A stretch of 64,000 bases of DNA from Coprinopsis marcescibilis (GCA_004369085.1 ML210238.1:1-64000); one strand, 5' to 3'. Shown: positions 46,970 to 60,012, numbered from the stretch's first letter. Notes: a model not told the origin generated them from the sequence alone. Numbers and translations: made by a program.

Positions 46970-48678
46970 CGTATAGGACGGGCGTGGCAAAGTAGAGGAA
47001 AGAGTGGGAAAGGAAAATAGTTGGACGGTGGCGAGGGCAAGGGTACTTAAGTATGTTAGGGCCAGAAATGGTAGACAAGGGCAATGCAGACCGGCCTGTT
47101 GGGGGCGGATAAAGTTTTGATGGTATTGTGTCAGAGATTGTGCGATAACCACGGGCGGTCCAGTGTGAGCGGTGCACTGTGACTGCGGGCGGTCGCTTAG
47201 CCATCCAAGACTATCCAGCGGGATGCAAAGAGCCCGATGGCAAGTCGCATTCACGGTGATTCTCCGTTGTCTTCCAAGCGATCATGGCAAGCAGTGGAAT
47301 TATTGGATGAGGAAATTTAGTGGTTCCAAGCTGGTTCCGCAAATAGTTTTCTACAGGTTAGACAATAATAGTTGACCCATGGATCGCCAATGCGATCATT
47401 CCGTGCCTCAGCTTCAGGTCCACCCATTGTCGAAACGCAAGCCATATGCTCTGCAAAGTTGAATGGACCTTTTATCAGGTCCCTGATGTTAGGTGCCACG
47501 ACGGGCAGAGAACCACATCCACCCACATGCTTGACTTGTTTTGATACCTCAGCTGTCTGGGACGGTTGCCTAGTCACTGGGAAATTTATAAGGATTTATC
47601 CAGTATTGGTTAAACGGCGTTCGTACCCAATCACTTTCGGCCAGCCAAGTCATTGTCCGCGATGGTCGACCGTTATTTGGAGGAAGCCATGTTAGATATC
47701 TGCAGGTAAGTACGTGAGCTGCGTGATCATCTTACCTCCGGCTTTCCGGGAGGGACTCGAAGCTCAGACAATGCGGCCGTCATACTTCACGGACGTTTCG
47801 GATAATGACCGCACTGGGCGCTCCATTGCAGTCTCATACTTTGAAGCAGTTACCTGTGCATTTAGAGGGCTGTAAGTCTTGTGTATCCTTAGAAACGACC
47901 CTGTCTCACCAACAACCTGTCCGCCGCAATGCACTCAGGGTTCACAACTTCGCCGAGGAGCTCATTCGGTGGCCCCACAGCCCCCAGTATGCTCGGCAGG
48001 GCAGAGAACTCAGAATACCGCTTTGAGATTCTCAGAATGCTTGGAATCAGTCATGGGATTACGGGCACTTTGAGTGGTTTGCGTTGAAGGAACGAGGAGG
48101 ACAGGATCTTACATAAATGACTAGCTTTTTGGGATTTATAATTGATCTCCCACGTTATGGCCCCCTCGAACGCCACAAATCTTGGCGACTTATGTAACAC
48201 AAGTAACCCTGTCCAGCGCTAAAGAGGCCGAGCCGAAGTTCATCGCAGAGTCTTGCAGGTCTTGCAGCCTCTTAGAAGTAACCTGGCTGAAGACACAACC
48301 TCCGAAAACTTAAAATGTGCCAATAAGGCGCGTCTCTACCCCTACATCAGGGCAACGGGTACAGATGACCGCTCCTTATGCTTGTCTTACGAAAACTTAG
48401 ATGTTAATCAATGGTTTTCTAGAACTCTACCAATTGAACAGACTGGCTGCCTTGCCAATGCTAAAGAACTCCGTGCGTTTGCTCTTTATGTCTTTGTACC
48501 GTCATCATTGCGCTTTATGCGCCGAATTCTGGCGACCTGCTGTCGCAAGAACTATATTGCGGGTATCCACTCGATCGTTTGTGATTTCAAATGAGACATT
48601 CATTGGATCCCAACGGATCCGGTACTTGGACTCTTTCTAGCACATTCAGGTGCAACAACAGCCTATAGCCAATTCTCA
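46970..48678. other. Divergent intergenic region
   Basis: 1.7 kb between the glucanase start (-) and the ThrE/Prm10 gene start (+). Reading frames are short and without recognisable motifs. It holds both promoters. Confidence 0.5.
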
Positions 48679-51600
48679 ATGAACGAAGATCACGAAAATT
48701 TCAAAAGAGCGTCTTCAAAAGATCAGGATACACAGCAGGCTTATTCAGGCACTCGAACACCTCGAAAGATACGATGGCGCGATGAGGGACGGCTGTCTGG
48801 AAGCGATGGAGCCACCCATTCGCTGGATCCAGAAGGACAGGATGTGAGTTCATTCTCGACCTAGTTTACAGAAATACTGACCTTTTGAAAGCCCGAAGCG
48901 TTTGGCTCCCTTGTAGAGGCTTTGGAGCGTCACCGTAGTACTAGGATAACCCCGAAGCGCACTGCATCCACTCCATTAGCCAGCAAGGTTCATTACTACT
49001 CAAATCGTCCAGAAACACATGGACGCCATGATGAGGATAACCTCAACAACCATACGAAACACAATGTCGGATTCAATTCCGATGAATCTTCCAGCGTCGA
49101 CGAGACAGATAAAGAGGCCGATCAAAGGGGTACTACCAGCGGAACGTCCGGTCCCTGGCGATTGGGTCGGACTATTTCACCGCGGCGGATCTCCAGAGTC
49201 GTACCAGACCCTTCTGCACTGGCGCAGTTCTCGGACGATGAAGACGCAGGTTTGCCCAAAGAAAATCTGAAATGGTACTCCAAACGGCGGGCCAAGCAAA
49301 TGGTAGACCTTCACGCAAGCAGGATCTGGGGGCAGCGACCTGGTGGACATACTTCGAAAGCACACCATCGTAGAAATGTACACCGGTCGCTAGAAAACGA
49401 GACACACGAGGCGTCGTTCGACGTCGAACATCGGCTTGCAGATGGGGAGAATTTTAGACCCGAAGACGAGGTCAGTGGAGGGGGCATACTTTCCGCGCTT
49501 CTTCAACTGTACGGCCACGACCTCGACTCCGCTGCTCCTTCTGGTTACTCATCTGGTGTATCCTCTGGGTACTCATCGGGTGTCTCAACGCCCTTGAGTG
49601 AAGGCTGGCAAAGCAATTCGCAACTCGAGTTATCCTCCCGCGAGGGAAAGCAGGAAGGTAAGCATTCCGTTACGAAAGCGCTAATCCTTTCTGTATGCAA
49701 TACTTATGCGCTTTCTTCTATTCAGCATTGCAAGGTCGCTTCGATGATAAATCGAGAAAGAGGCCTCGAATTCCTCGACCCCACGTCAACATTCCGGCTT
49801 TGGGTATGGTTCGACGGCCGTCACAATCGAGAAGTGGAGGAGGGGTGTTCGGCCCTCTAATAGCGGCAACGGGTAATCTGGGTGGAGTCGCAGCACCGTA
49901 TCATAGTCAGCTACAACCGGATGTACATCGCTCTGGGTACAAGGTTTCTCGGTTCGTAGCCACTATAATCTGTCCCGAATTCAGCACTCATTTTGTGATA
50001 GGTACACTACCGAAGATGTTCGACCTCCACCAGTGGCCTATCCAGCTCATACTCGCTCAAGATCCGACTCGGCAATGGAACTTCAACGGATGTCGTCGCC
50101 ACATAGCACGTCTATGGCACACTCCGTCCCAATATCCCCTACGCCCACGTTGCTTGAGCATGACCACAAGCCGACGCGAAAAGGCCTTCGCCGGTTACCT
50201 TCAATTGCAAAGTCTATTGGAAGCACAGGGAGGCTAAGCGGACGATCGACCCCTCGCGGTAGTCAATCCGAAGACTCCATCTTTGGTTCGCGCGATGCGC
50301 TGTCGAAGTCAGCTCCGAGATCGGAGAAGAAAGAACGCAGACGCAAGCGCAAGAAGGCCGAAATATATGTGAGCTCGAATCGCGGCACCCGCTTTTCGCT
50401 CTACTCACCAATTATGTTCTTTTCAAGATTACCCGCCACATCGCACAGGTTATTCGGCGAGAGGAGTTTATTCTCAAGCTGACGAGGGCGATGATGATGT
50501 TTGGTTCTCCTTCGCATCGGTTACCATCTCAAATACAGTCCGCAGCGCATGTGCTTGATATCCGACTGAGCTTCCTCTATCTCCCCGATGTAGCCTTGGT
50601 CAGCTTTGATGATGCGTCGACCGGGACAAGTCATATCAAGTTGATCAAGCAAGGGAGTTCGTTGGATATTGACAAGTTGATTCATGCTTTTGAGCTGTAT
50701 TGGCGAGTGAGTTGGATATGATCAAAGGCCAGGGTTCGGAAGGCATATGCTGATACCAATACTTAGGTCATCTACGACAAGCTATCAGCGACCGACGCTT
50801 CGAAGACACTTGACGCTCTAATGGTGAAGCCGCCAATGTACAACTGGTGGAAGCTTGCCCTCATTGGTGGGATGTGCTCTGCATCGATTTGTACGGTCAG
50901 CTATGGCGGTAGCTTCATCGATGCTCTCATTTCGTTTCCGCTTGGGGCATTGCTCATCGTGATACAACTCCTGAGTGTGCGAAATGTGTTGTACGTTCAT
51001 GTGTTTGAGTAGGTCTTGTTTTTTTACTCCAGAGGTTCGTGTCCATCTGACTTTGTGATAGGATAACGATCACGATGCTTTATAGTTTCATCGCTGCGGC
51101 ATTAGCGGCCTCGCAAAAGTTTTGCTACTCTGCCGTCGCGTCAAGTTCTGTTGTTCTCATTTTGCCGGTATGTATTGTTCAGGCTACTCATTTTAATTTG
51201 GCTGAGAAGGAATCTTTAGGGGTTTATTGTACTACAAGGGTCCTTGGAGATCATGTCCAGGAATATTGTTTCTGGCTCGGTCCGACTCTGCTACGCCATC
51301 GTTTATGCTCTGTTTCTGGGCTTTGGATTCGCGATAGGAGCAGAGATCTATGAAAGTATGACCAGCACAAAAATCTTTGGGACCGAGGACTACGAATGTA
51401 CTGCAAGTCATCGTCCGGACGGCCCTTGGTACCAGAGAACGCCTCCAAAACTTTGGGATAAGTCCTTCTCTTTTCAACTATGACCGAGATGTATCCTGAC
51501 AATAACCGTTAATTACCCATCCTCACAGTCCCAATGTTTTCGTGCTTCTTGAGTCTCAAGAATCAAGCTCCTTGGAACAGACGGGAAACGGTGAAGATCT

Positions 51601-52147
51601 TGATTGTACTCTTAACCCTTCACACACTGATAGACGCATGATATCTAGCCTGTTCTGATCTGTATCGCGTGTATTGGCTGGATGACCAACTATTTTAGCG
51701 GATTAAAGTTCGCTGGCCAATCCGATATCACCGCAGCAATCGGGTAATTTTATCAGTGGACTTGTTTGAATCTTGGTTAACCTTTTTGCATTGCTAGAGC
51801 TTTCACTGTTGGGCTCATCTCGAACGTTTACGCCAGGATCTTCTCCGGAAACGCCTTTGTGGTCATGGCAAGTCCTTGTCCGACTTTGTGATTGAATATA
51901 TGGTTAACCTTTGATCTAGATCACGGGAATCTTATTCCAGCTGCCATCTGGGTTGGGTATCGGGGGCTTGTTGAGCTATGCAACTGAGCAAGCGTCTGGA
52001 TCAACGACTTCGTATATCTCTGGTTTCAAGACGACGGGGAAGCTCGTATCGGTGGCGATTGGGCTAACAATCGGGCTAGCTCTCTCTGTTGTCGTTACCC
52101 ATCCGATTCAAAGCAAACGGAGGGAGGCGGGGATCTTCAGTCTTTAA
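48679..52147 (+). CDS. ThrE/Prm10-type amino-acid exporter family protein
   Basis: About 945 residues from 12 exons: 48679-48843, 48892-49657, 49726-49951, 50002-50368, 50428-50706, 50767-50990, 51062-51167, 51220-51457, 51517-51590, 51649-51743, 51798-51867, 51920-52147. The first ~515 residues are disordered, with GYSSGVS repeated. The rest is the two-part ThrE domain (threonine/serine exporter; yeast Prm10 relatives): the cytosolic half AQVIRREEFILKLTRAMMMF to LIHAFELYWRVIYDKL, then about ten membrane helices such as GSFIDALISFPLGALLIVIQ and LCYAIVYALFLGFGFAIGAE. The substrate is unknown in fungi. The intron at 51458-51516 has AT-AC ends, and the one at 51868-51919 GC-AG ends; only with both does the frame stay open and the family sequence stay intact. 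Confidence 0.85.
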
Positions 52148-52455
52148 CCTTTGTGCTTTGCATTCAATTTCTTCATGTCAATCCCTATTGGCTGGAACTC
52201 GCGAATTTCATCATCTTTTGATGCCATCTGCTCGTATTTGATGCATGATGGCGTGGGTTGGCAAGGTCTAATTCCCCTGTCGCATTTTTTCTCCCGCCAT
52301 TAACGAAGATACCTCAACAAAGCCACGAACTGGACATTTGGTTTGGAGTCCAGAACGAAATACTTTAACGACCCGTCAGCCAGGCTCCTTCAACTTCAAG
52401 TATCCCGAGGTATCAAGCCGAAGTGTGCTGTCACTCCCGAGACGGAGACGGAGAC

Positions 52456-53146
52456 ATGTATCCTGAAGGTTTCCAATGGTACTTGCCCGTCTATCCGCGT
52501 TCAGTGCGAGGGCAGATTCTGATCTTACTTTTCAGATGTCCCAAAATTCTCGTTTCGACGCTCAAGATACTACGGTTATAGCACATAACGCAGTGGCTCA
52601 TCGCATACCCAGGGTCACGCTGTTTTCACTTCGCAGTAACCGAGAGTAGCCTCTCTTCTGCAAATCATGTGGATCGATGCGAGTAGGCGGGTTGGGTTGG
52701 AGCAAGTTGTCGGCTTGTTGAATATCACCATTACCGCTTTGGGTGACGACATTGGAGTTGAAAATTGGCAAGATGTCACTAGTGGGGCAATTGAAACCTT
52801 CGAGCTTTTGGCTCGTGGCTTTGGTGCGGGCCCATCCCGAAAGCCTTCGAGGCTCTATCTGGGGCAAAGCGTTGCTTTCCAGGGATTGTTTTGTTATCTT
52901 CTGTCCACATGTGCGAAGGGGGAGCTCCTTGACCAGTTCAAGGTATGATATATCCTTACTGACACGGTTAAGATAGGCTAACAATGTTTCATTTCCAGCC
53001 CCAGATTCAATATCGAACATTTGGTGTTCAGAATTTCAGGAGCTTCCTGGTCGGATCTAGTCCTGACTCAAGTCTCCGAACTCTCTCGAATGACATCACG
53101 AAACAAAACTCGTCTTCGAAGAGAAGTCGTTGGCAGAGACAATTGA
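52456..53146 (+). CDS. Uncharacterised small protein
   Basis: A proposed gene of about 185 residues: exons 52456-52574, 52645-52935, 52999-53146. It starts MYPEGFQWYLPVYP and continues RLYLGQSVAFQGLFCYLL to a basic end (MTSRNKTRLRREVVGRDN). The frames and phases fit, but the first intron uses an unusual acceptor, and for the second exon two donors are possible (52935 or 52942); only the first keeps the frame of the last exon. The middle looks like an amphipathic-helix protein. I do not recognise the family. It ends about 90 bp before the hexose transporter gene starts. Confidence 0.45.
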
Positions 53147-53238
53147 CCGCTCTTGGTTTCCTCTACCACTCGCCACGACTATTACCCTTCAACGATACGC
53201 CTTGGAAAAAAAAGAAATCGCACGCTCTTTTGGATACC

Positions 53239-55572
53239 ATGCCTCTGTTTTATATGTGGGATTTCTGTGCGCTTCATTGATTGAGGGTGGTAGTGAAGTG
53301 TTTGTTTTCAGGCAGGGTATGCCCGTCGGGGCCGTCGCCATCTTGCTGGCCTGTGTGGCTAGTATCGGTGGCTTCATCTTCGGCTACGATACCGGCCAAA
53401 TCAGCGACATTCTAGTCATGGATGACTTCAGACACAGATTCGGACATTGCACTAATCCAAGCGACTATTCAACGTGTGATTTTACGACGACACGTTCCGG
53501 TCTAATCGTCTCCCTGCTATCGATTGGAACGTTAGCTGGGGCGTTGGCTGGAGCTCCGTGCGTGCTTTAGTCCATTATCAACGCTGCGTCTGACCTTTCG
53601 TCTCTTGCAGCATTGCAGACTATCTCGGCCGCCGACTAGCGATGATAGCTGAATGCCTTTTGTTTATGGTTGGCCTCATCATCCAGCTCACTGCGTTTAC
53701 AGTATGGCAACAAGTAGCTGTTGGTCGCTTAGTGTCCGGGTTAGGTGTCGGCGCACTCAGCGCTGCGGTTCCGATGGCAAGTAACAATGAAGACATTCGG
53801 CGTCGCAGACCGCTTACACGCCCAATTCCCTTAGTACCAAGCTGAAACCGCACCAACGCAGTTACGTGGGACACTGACGGCCACATATCAGCTTTTCATT
53901 ACTGCAGGAATTCTTGTTGCATGTGCGTGGTAACATCGTCCGACCTCGTTCTAAACTGACTTTGTGTGTACAGATTGTATCTCTATCGGTACGAGGCACC
54001 TCCCAGGAGACAGTTCATGGAAGCTGGTGATTGGACTCGGAATGATCTGGCCTGCTATGTTGATCTTCGGTATCAGCTTCATGCCCGAATCACCTCGGTG
54101 AGTGTTAATTGCGTTCTGCCACTGTTCCTCCAACCAATGCTGTCCGTTAGATGGCTCGGGAGCCGAAATCGCCCGAAGGACACTGCCAGGGCACTCGCTC
54201 GAGTGTATGGTATTCCGAAGAAAGAAGCTGACACCAACCGATTTGTGCAAGCCGAGGTTGACGAAATTATGAATCAGCTTGAATACGAGCGCGCTGTCAA
54301 GGCCGGATGGATCGATTGCTTCAAGCCTAGGAACAAGACGCTTTACCGCACGCTCCTCGGAATGTCGCTTCAGAGTTTCCAGCAGCTCACGGGTGCGAAC
54401 TACTTTTTCTATTATGGCGCTACGGTTTTCCAGGGTGTCGGTATCGCGGACTCGTTTGTGAGTCAGATTATCCTGGGCGCGGTCAACTTTGTGTGTACGT
54501 TTGGAGGATTGTATGTGATGGAAAGGGTAAGCAAGTTGCTTTTCTGTCGTTAGACTGGGGCTCACTACCTGCAGTTTGGGCGTCGCACTCCGTTGATTGT
54601 TGGTGGCATCTGGCAGGCGATTTGGCTGTTTGTCTTTGCTGCTGCGGGTACCGCCAAGGATCCAAGAGAAGACGAGAGGATTGGAAAACGTGAGCATTCG
54701 TTTTTCTTTTCGATTCGCTTGCCTAATGGTGTCTCCCAGTAATGATAACGAGCGCGTGTCTCTTCATTCTGGGATATGCCATGACCTGGGCGCCAGGTAT
54801 CTGGATTCTCATCGGTGAAACGTTCCCCACTCGTACTCGTGCAAAGCAGGGTGCGCTGTCGACTGCGTCCAACTGGTAAGTTCATGTCTCAATATCAACG
54901 CAAACCCTTGTTGAATATATTGTGCGCACACAGGACATGGAATTTCTTGATCGCTTTCTTCACGCCGTTCATCACGTCTGCCATTGGGTTCCGTTACGGG
55001 TTCGTCTTTGCTGCTTGCAACTTTGCTGGAGCGGCTACGGTGTTTTTCTTCCTGTACGAGTCGTCGGACCTGTCTCTCGAGAGCGTTGACAATGTACGCC
55101 AGCTGATGCCATTCTTTTCTTCGTCGCTGACCTTTTTTTTTTTTTTTTTGAAATGCAGATGTACAATGATCCAAAGTGCAAGCCGTGGACGTCACGACAT
55201 TGGGCACCGGCTGGGTACTCGTCGAGATACGATCTTGTCGAGCAAACGAAGGCTGCCCAGGCTCGCAAGCCTCCTCTTACTGCCACCGAAGAACATAACC
55301 AGATCGAGGATGTCGAGAAGGGAGGACGAGGCGCTGCGGATCGCGGGGGCCTTGTCCCGGGAGGGTCGAGCCATCCACCGACTGGTGAGGAATCGGCGAT
55401 TAGGCGCACTCCGACGAGGATAAATGAGGGTGAGGTGGATCGGGGGACGACATTTGTTGAGGGACATGGGCCTGATGCGGCTGGCTATACTGTGCCAATG
55501 ACGAAGAGTGGGCCTACTGGAGGTGTGGGGGTCGCGCATAAGGACACGCATGGAAATGCACCTGCCAAGTAG
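53239..55572 (+). CDS. Hexose transporter, major facilitator superfamily
   Basis: About 613 residues, ten exons: 53239-53255, 53312-53557, 53611-53776, 53835-53922, 53974-54097, 54151-54526, 54575-54689, 54740-54875, 54934-55093, 55159-55572. Sugar-porter signatures: GGFIFGYDTGQISD in helix 1, DYLGRR, PMYQAETAPTQLRG after helix 4, FMPESPRWL, QQLTGANYFFYYG in helix 7, and the second RFGRR. Twelve helices are expected in the plasma membrane, importing glucose or related sugars by proton symport. The ~140-residue C-terminal tail is polar and long, a feature of some sensors but also of many basidiomycete transporters. The first coding exon has only 17 nt (an alternative start is ATG 53319). The intron at 53777-53834 has a GC donor. 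A T17 tract precedes the last acceptor. Confidence 0.9.
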
Positions 55573-56597
55573 TCGAGGGAAGTTGTTGTGTATCATAGTT
55601 CTGGCCTAGGCTCTTTTAACTTTAATCGACAAAATAATGCACTCTTGACACTGTGCGCGACGTTACCGACACTTCAGATGACTATAGATGAAACCGTGCA
55701 CAAAAAGAACTTGAGGTCAGGCTCGAACGCCAAACCTCGGTCGCACAGGGGTCGTGTTCTACCGCTACGCCACCGGATCGAGACTAGTAATTGTCCGAGA
55801 TTGGAAGAAGACCTGCCGCTTTGGGAGGGGAATGTATCTCGGAGTAAGCCGAATCGCTTTAAATTTGAGGAGTGGCGTGTCCCCGCAACTTGACCTCAAA
55901 CCATCCTTTGATTCCTTTCATTGTCGCACCGCTATCTAAGGCTATTCAGCAGCTGTTATCTTAAGATTGTTGCCCAATACTGACTCATGATCAGGTCGCC
56001 CCCCAAGTGCTTGAATGCTCAAGAGCTGCATTCTTATCGCGGTTATCAGCTATCTCGGAAGAATCTAGAGGAATTATGGAGTCATGGGATCCACAGCCAC
56101 GCCTCCGTTGCACCACGGCATGCCGCCACGGGCACTTGCTCTGCTGCTCCAACGGTGAGGAGTGTTAAGCATAACCTTGTTGCTGTTATCGTAACGCAGC
56201 CATTTACGTGTTTCTGCCGCAGGTTGTGACGAAAATACGCTCCAAGAGCGACCACACTGCAGTCCGCATGCGAATGACGCGGTTCTTGGGCAGTGAGGAT
56301 TGCGTGTTCGGCCTAACTGAGTCACCGCCGGTGATCTCGGGACAATACCGGAGCTCCGGAGTCAGGCGGGACAAATAAAGGCAAACACGGGTAGCTGTTA
56401 TGGTTTCCGTTTCCGGGCTACTTGGTGCTCTTGTCTCCTGACGAGTCAATTGCAACAGGACTTGAACGACCACTACACCTACCTCAACTGCTTTTGTCCT
56501 GCTTCTACCTTCTCCTTCGCTTGTTGCTCGAGAATCTACCGACACTACATATATTGCATAGGAGCTCATTGCCACTTGGTCTACTGGTCACTTTGTG
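55573..56597. other. Intergenic region
   Basis: 1 kb between the transporter and the fungalysin gene. It holds the possible Pol III unit near 55702-55779 and the fungalysin promoter. No protein-coding gene is supported. Confidence 0.5.
55702..55779 (-). ncRNA. Possible Pol III unit, tRNA-derived
   Basis: On the minus strand a perfect A box (tggcgtagcgg, 55772-55762) is followed 33 nt later by a perfect B box (gttcgagcc, 55728-55720) and, ten-odd nt further, a T5 terminator (55706-55702). Order, spacing and terminator are those of a tRNA gene. However, the acceptor, D and T stems do not pair, so it is not a working tRNA. It is more likely a decayed tRNA or the head of a tRNA-derived SINE. Confidence 0.45.
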
Positions 56598-59264
56598 ATG
56601 CGTCACTTCCTCTCAACCGCTATCCTGGTTGGCAGTCTTGCAGGACATGTCTATGGCCACCGTCAACCCGTCTCGTCACCACACGACCAGGCGCCAGTGA
56701 GGCGAAAGACTCTGGGCTTTGGCCCTCGTCACCCTCACGCGGTGTACCACTCGACCCCATATACCATCCAGACCAATGGATTTACCCCCCAGGATCCTTA
56801 TATGGAACCCATTAGCATTGCCCGCGTCTTCATTGACGACGTTCTGTCCACAAGCTCTGCAGAGGGTCTGTCCTACAAGATCCGCGACGATTCGTATACC
56901 GACAAGAGCACTGGCGTGACCCACGTCTATGTTCGCCAGCTCGTGAACGGATTGGAGGTTGCTGATGGTGATATGAACATCAACATCAAGGATGGCATGG
57001 TTATCTCGTATGGTAACTCGGTCAGTACAGTTTATGCTCTTTGAGTTTAGAATGAAGTTCTGACGTGTCCATTTTCAGTTCTTCAAGGGCGTCGCCCCCG
57101 CTGCTGGTTTCGGCCACCCAGTCAACTTCTCCAAGCTCCAGGATGTCCGCGTGGAGGCTTGCAAGGATGCCCACTCCCTTACTGCACCCACCTGGAACCA
57201 GGACGGCCAGACTGTACTTGGTTCAGCCCAGGAGCCGATCCCAGCCGAGTTCTTGAAGACGCTGGACAACAACTGCAGGACCGCATTCTCGGCGCCCGAG
57301 TTCAGCACTGACGACCCCGCTGATGTCCGCTCTGCTCTGTTGCAATTCATGCACACTGCCACCCCAAACGCAAAGCTCGCTGCTGATATCGAGAACAAGT
57401 TCGAAGAGTACGCAGAGAAGCTGGTTGTCGCCCCCGTCCACCACCTGACTAGTAACGACAACGAGATGCACGTCGAGTTCTCTATCGACAGTGTCCCCGA
57501 TGCCGTCAACCCCGTCAAGGCTCGGTTGGCTTACATCCAAGTTCCTAATGCGGCTGGTGATGCCACTGAGCTTCAGTTGGTCTGGAAGTTCGAAGTTGAG
57601 ATGGAAGACAATTGGTATGATGCCGCAGTCACTGCCCATGCCCCGCACAAGATCGTTTCGGTCGTCGACTGGGCTGCTGACTCCGCACCCATCCCAGCGC
57701 CGGAGAACGTTCCTGCCACCTACAACGTCTTTGCCTGGGGTGTCAATGACCCTTCGGTTGGCGAGCGTTCCTTGGAGAAGGAGCCTTATGATACTTTGGC
57801 CTCTCCCGCTGGCTGGCACGCCATTCCTTATGCGCATGATCCCCAGTCGACCAACATCAGGCGCAAGGGCGGCGATTTCTGGAGGAACACTACCACTACC
57901 TGGGGTAACAATGTGGGTCCTTATCTTATCATGTGTTGCAGCCGTTGCTGATATATTGGTGATGTGCACAGGTTTTCGCTCAAGAGAACTGGGAAGGTGC
58001 CAACAACTTTGTTTCCAACTATCGCCCAGATGCTGGCAAGAGCAAGGTATTCGATTACCCTTATGATCCCAAGTTGACCGACAAGGCCGACGGTCTGGAG
58101 GAAGCCAAGAAATACATCAACACAACTGTTGCCCAACTCTTCTACACCACCAACAGGGTTCATGATCTCTTCTACCGGTTCGTCTCTCTTTGCGCTTCCG
58201 TTGTATCGTCGTCTCATCTCCTTTAACAGATACGGATTTAACGAAGAGGCTGGTAACTTCCAACAATACAACTTTGGACGTGGAGGTCGTGAGAATGACG
58301 GTGTTATTGCCAACGCTCACGATGGTTCCGGATACAACAACGCCAACTTCATGACTCCACCCGATGGTCAGAATGGTCGCATGAGGATGTACCTCTGGAA
58401 CACCGCACTTCCCTTCCGTGATGGTGATCTTGAGGCCGGTATTGTTATCCACGAGTTGTCCCACGGACTTAGCATCCGTTTGACTGGTGGACCCTTGAAC
58501 TCCAACTGCCTTGGCTGGGGTGAGAGTGGTGGAATGGGTGAAGGCTGGGGTGATTTCATTGCCACCACTATCCGAAGCAACAAGGAGTACTCCGATTACG
58601 CCATGGGTGCTTGGGCCGCCAACAGGGAAGACGGTATCCGCAACTACATCTACTCTACTGTATGTGGCCTGATCTTATCGCTTGTGGGATTGTTTCTAAT
58701 CGTGTGTTGTTTTAGAACACCACCGTGAACCCATCTGTCTACAAGACCTTGGACAAGCCTGGTTACTGGGGCGTCCACGCCATCGGTGAAGTCTGGGCTG
58801 AGATCCTCTGGGTCGTTTCCCAGCGTCTCATCGAGAAGCACGGGTACTCGGAGAGCCTCTTCCCTCCCACCCCTCGAGAGGACGGCACCATCCCTCCTGG
58901 TGACTTTTACCGCACCGCTGCCGCCGGAAAGCCTCTCGTTCCCAAGCATGGTAACTCTTTGAGCATCCAGTAAGTTTCAAATCTATATTATGTTGTGTTC
59001 CTCTGCTTATAATTCTTTAGGCTCGTTCTCAACGGAATGAAGCTGCAACCATGCAGACCCAACTTCTTCCAAGCCCGTGACGCCATCATTTCTGCCGACA
59101 ACGTCCTCACTGGTGGCGAGAACTTCTGCATCTTGTGGAATGCATTTGCTGAACGTGGTTTGGGCTCGGATGCCAAGATCGAAGGTCAGACGCCATGGGG
59201 TGGAGGAATCCGCACCAATGGCTACGCTGTCCCTGCTGCTTGCCAGGTTGATGATTCCGCCTAA
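56598..59264 (+). CDS. Fungalysin, secreted M36 metallopeptidase
   Basis: About 796 residues, six exons: 56598-57020, 57079-57912, 57972-58177, 58230-58659, 58716-58969, 59021-59264. Signal peptide [20 protein letters not shown], then a propeptide of the FTP type ([20 protein letters not shown]) that keeps the zymogen inactive, then the peptidase M36 domain. The zinc site is HELSHG, followed by the third ligand Glu in [27 protein letters not shown] sequence and [16 protein letters not shown] are typical. Most family members read HEYTHG, so L-S is a mild variant. It is secreted and degrades extracellular protein. Codon use is strongly biased, which suggests high expression. Confidence 0.94.
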
Positions 59265-60012
59265 GCATGTGCGTGGACTAGACGTCCTCGGGCTCGTTAG
59301 AGGATCAGTCTGAGGACGGTTACTTGCTAGACATGCGATTGTCTACGATTCATCTTTCATCTTTCCTTATCTATCCTGCTCGCTATCTAGTCATCTGTTT
59401 AATCCCCTTCCCTTCCTCCTCCAGCTTGGACCTCGAGCATGTTTACTGGTTCACGCTCTCCATTCCATCGATACCTTGGAGAGTGTTGGCCGGTACCGGA
59501 GGTCATGTTGGATCACGATATACCTCTTTTGCCTACCACGTTCCTCTGCGTCTACCCGTTGGATATCGTAGATTCGGGGCCACCACGTGCGTACATACAT
59601 CTGCTCCGCTTTTCTGTATCATCAGCTGCTTTGCGTATCCTTTTTGTTCGTCGTCTGCATGTACTTGTATTGCATTAGGTTTTTATGGCTTGTAACATCA
59701 TCTTACATATCGTATACGTCATATACACACGTTTTATGGATTTTTGTGGATCGGTGGATGCCTTGTCACCAAAAATAAATCAACAAGTGGCCGAGAAGGA
59801 TTTGCCAGCTTCAAGTGATTGCTTGCTCTAACCCATATCTGAACGGATTCACAGCCTACAAACTAGAACTTGTGCCCTGGGACGGAGGGTACTCCACACG
59901 GGCTGCGCATCATGTATCATGATTCATGAAGCTGTGTTTGGCAGTGTTCCTGTTTTTTGTTAAATGTTACATACAATCGTCGCTCCTCCTCAGTCGCTCT
60001 TCGCTGCGCACC
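59265..60012. other. Intergenic region
   Basis: About 750 bp holding the fungalysin 3' end and the promoter of the NACHT gene. T/C-rich; no gene. Confidence 0.5.

Noticed and set aside
51458..51528. AT-AG reading of the unusual transporter intron
   Set aside because: It keeps the frame but loses the ILT residues expected before VPMFS; the AT-AC reading restores them.
57223..57969. 248-codon antisense frame under the fungalysin gene
   Set aside because: Mirrors strongly biased codons of a clear peptidase and crosses its intron.
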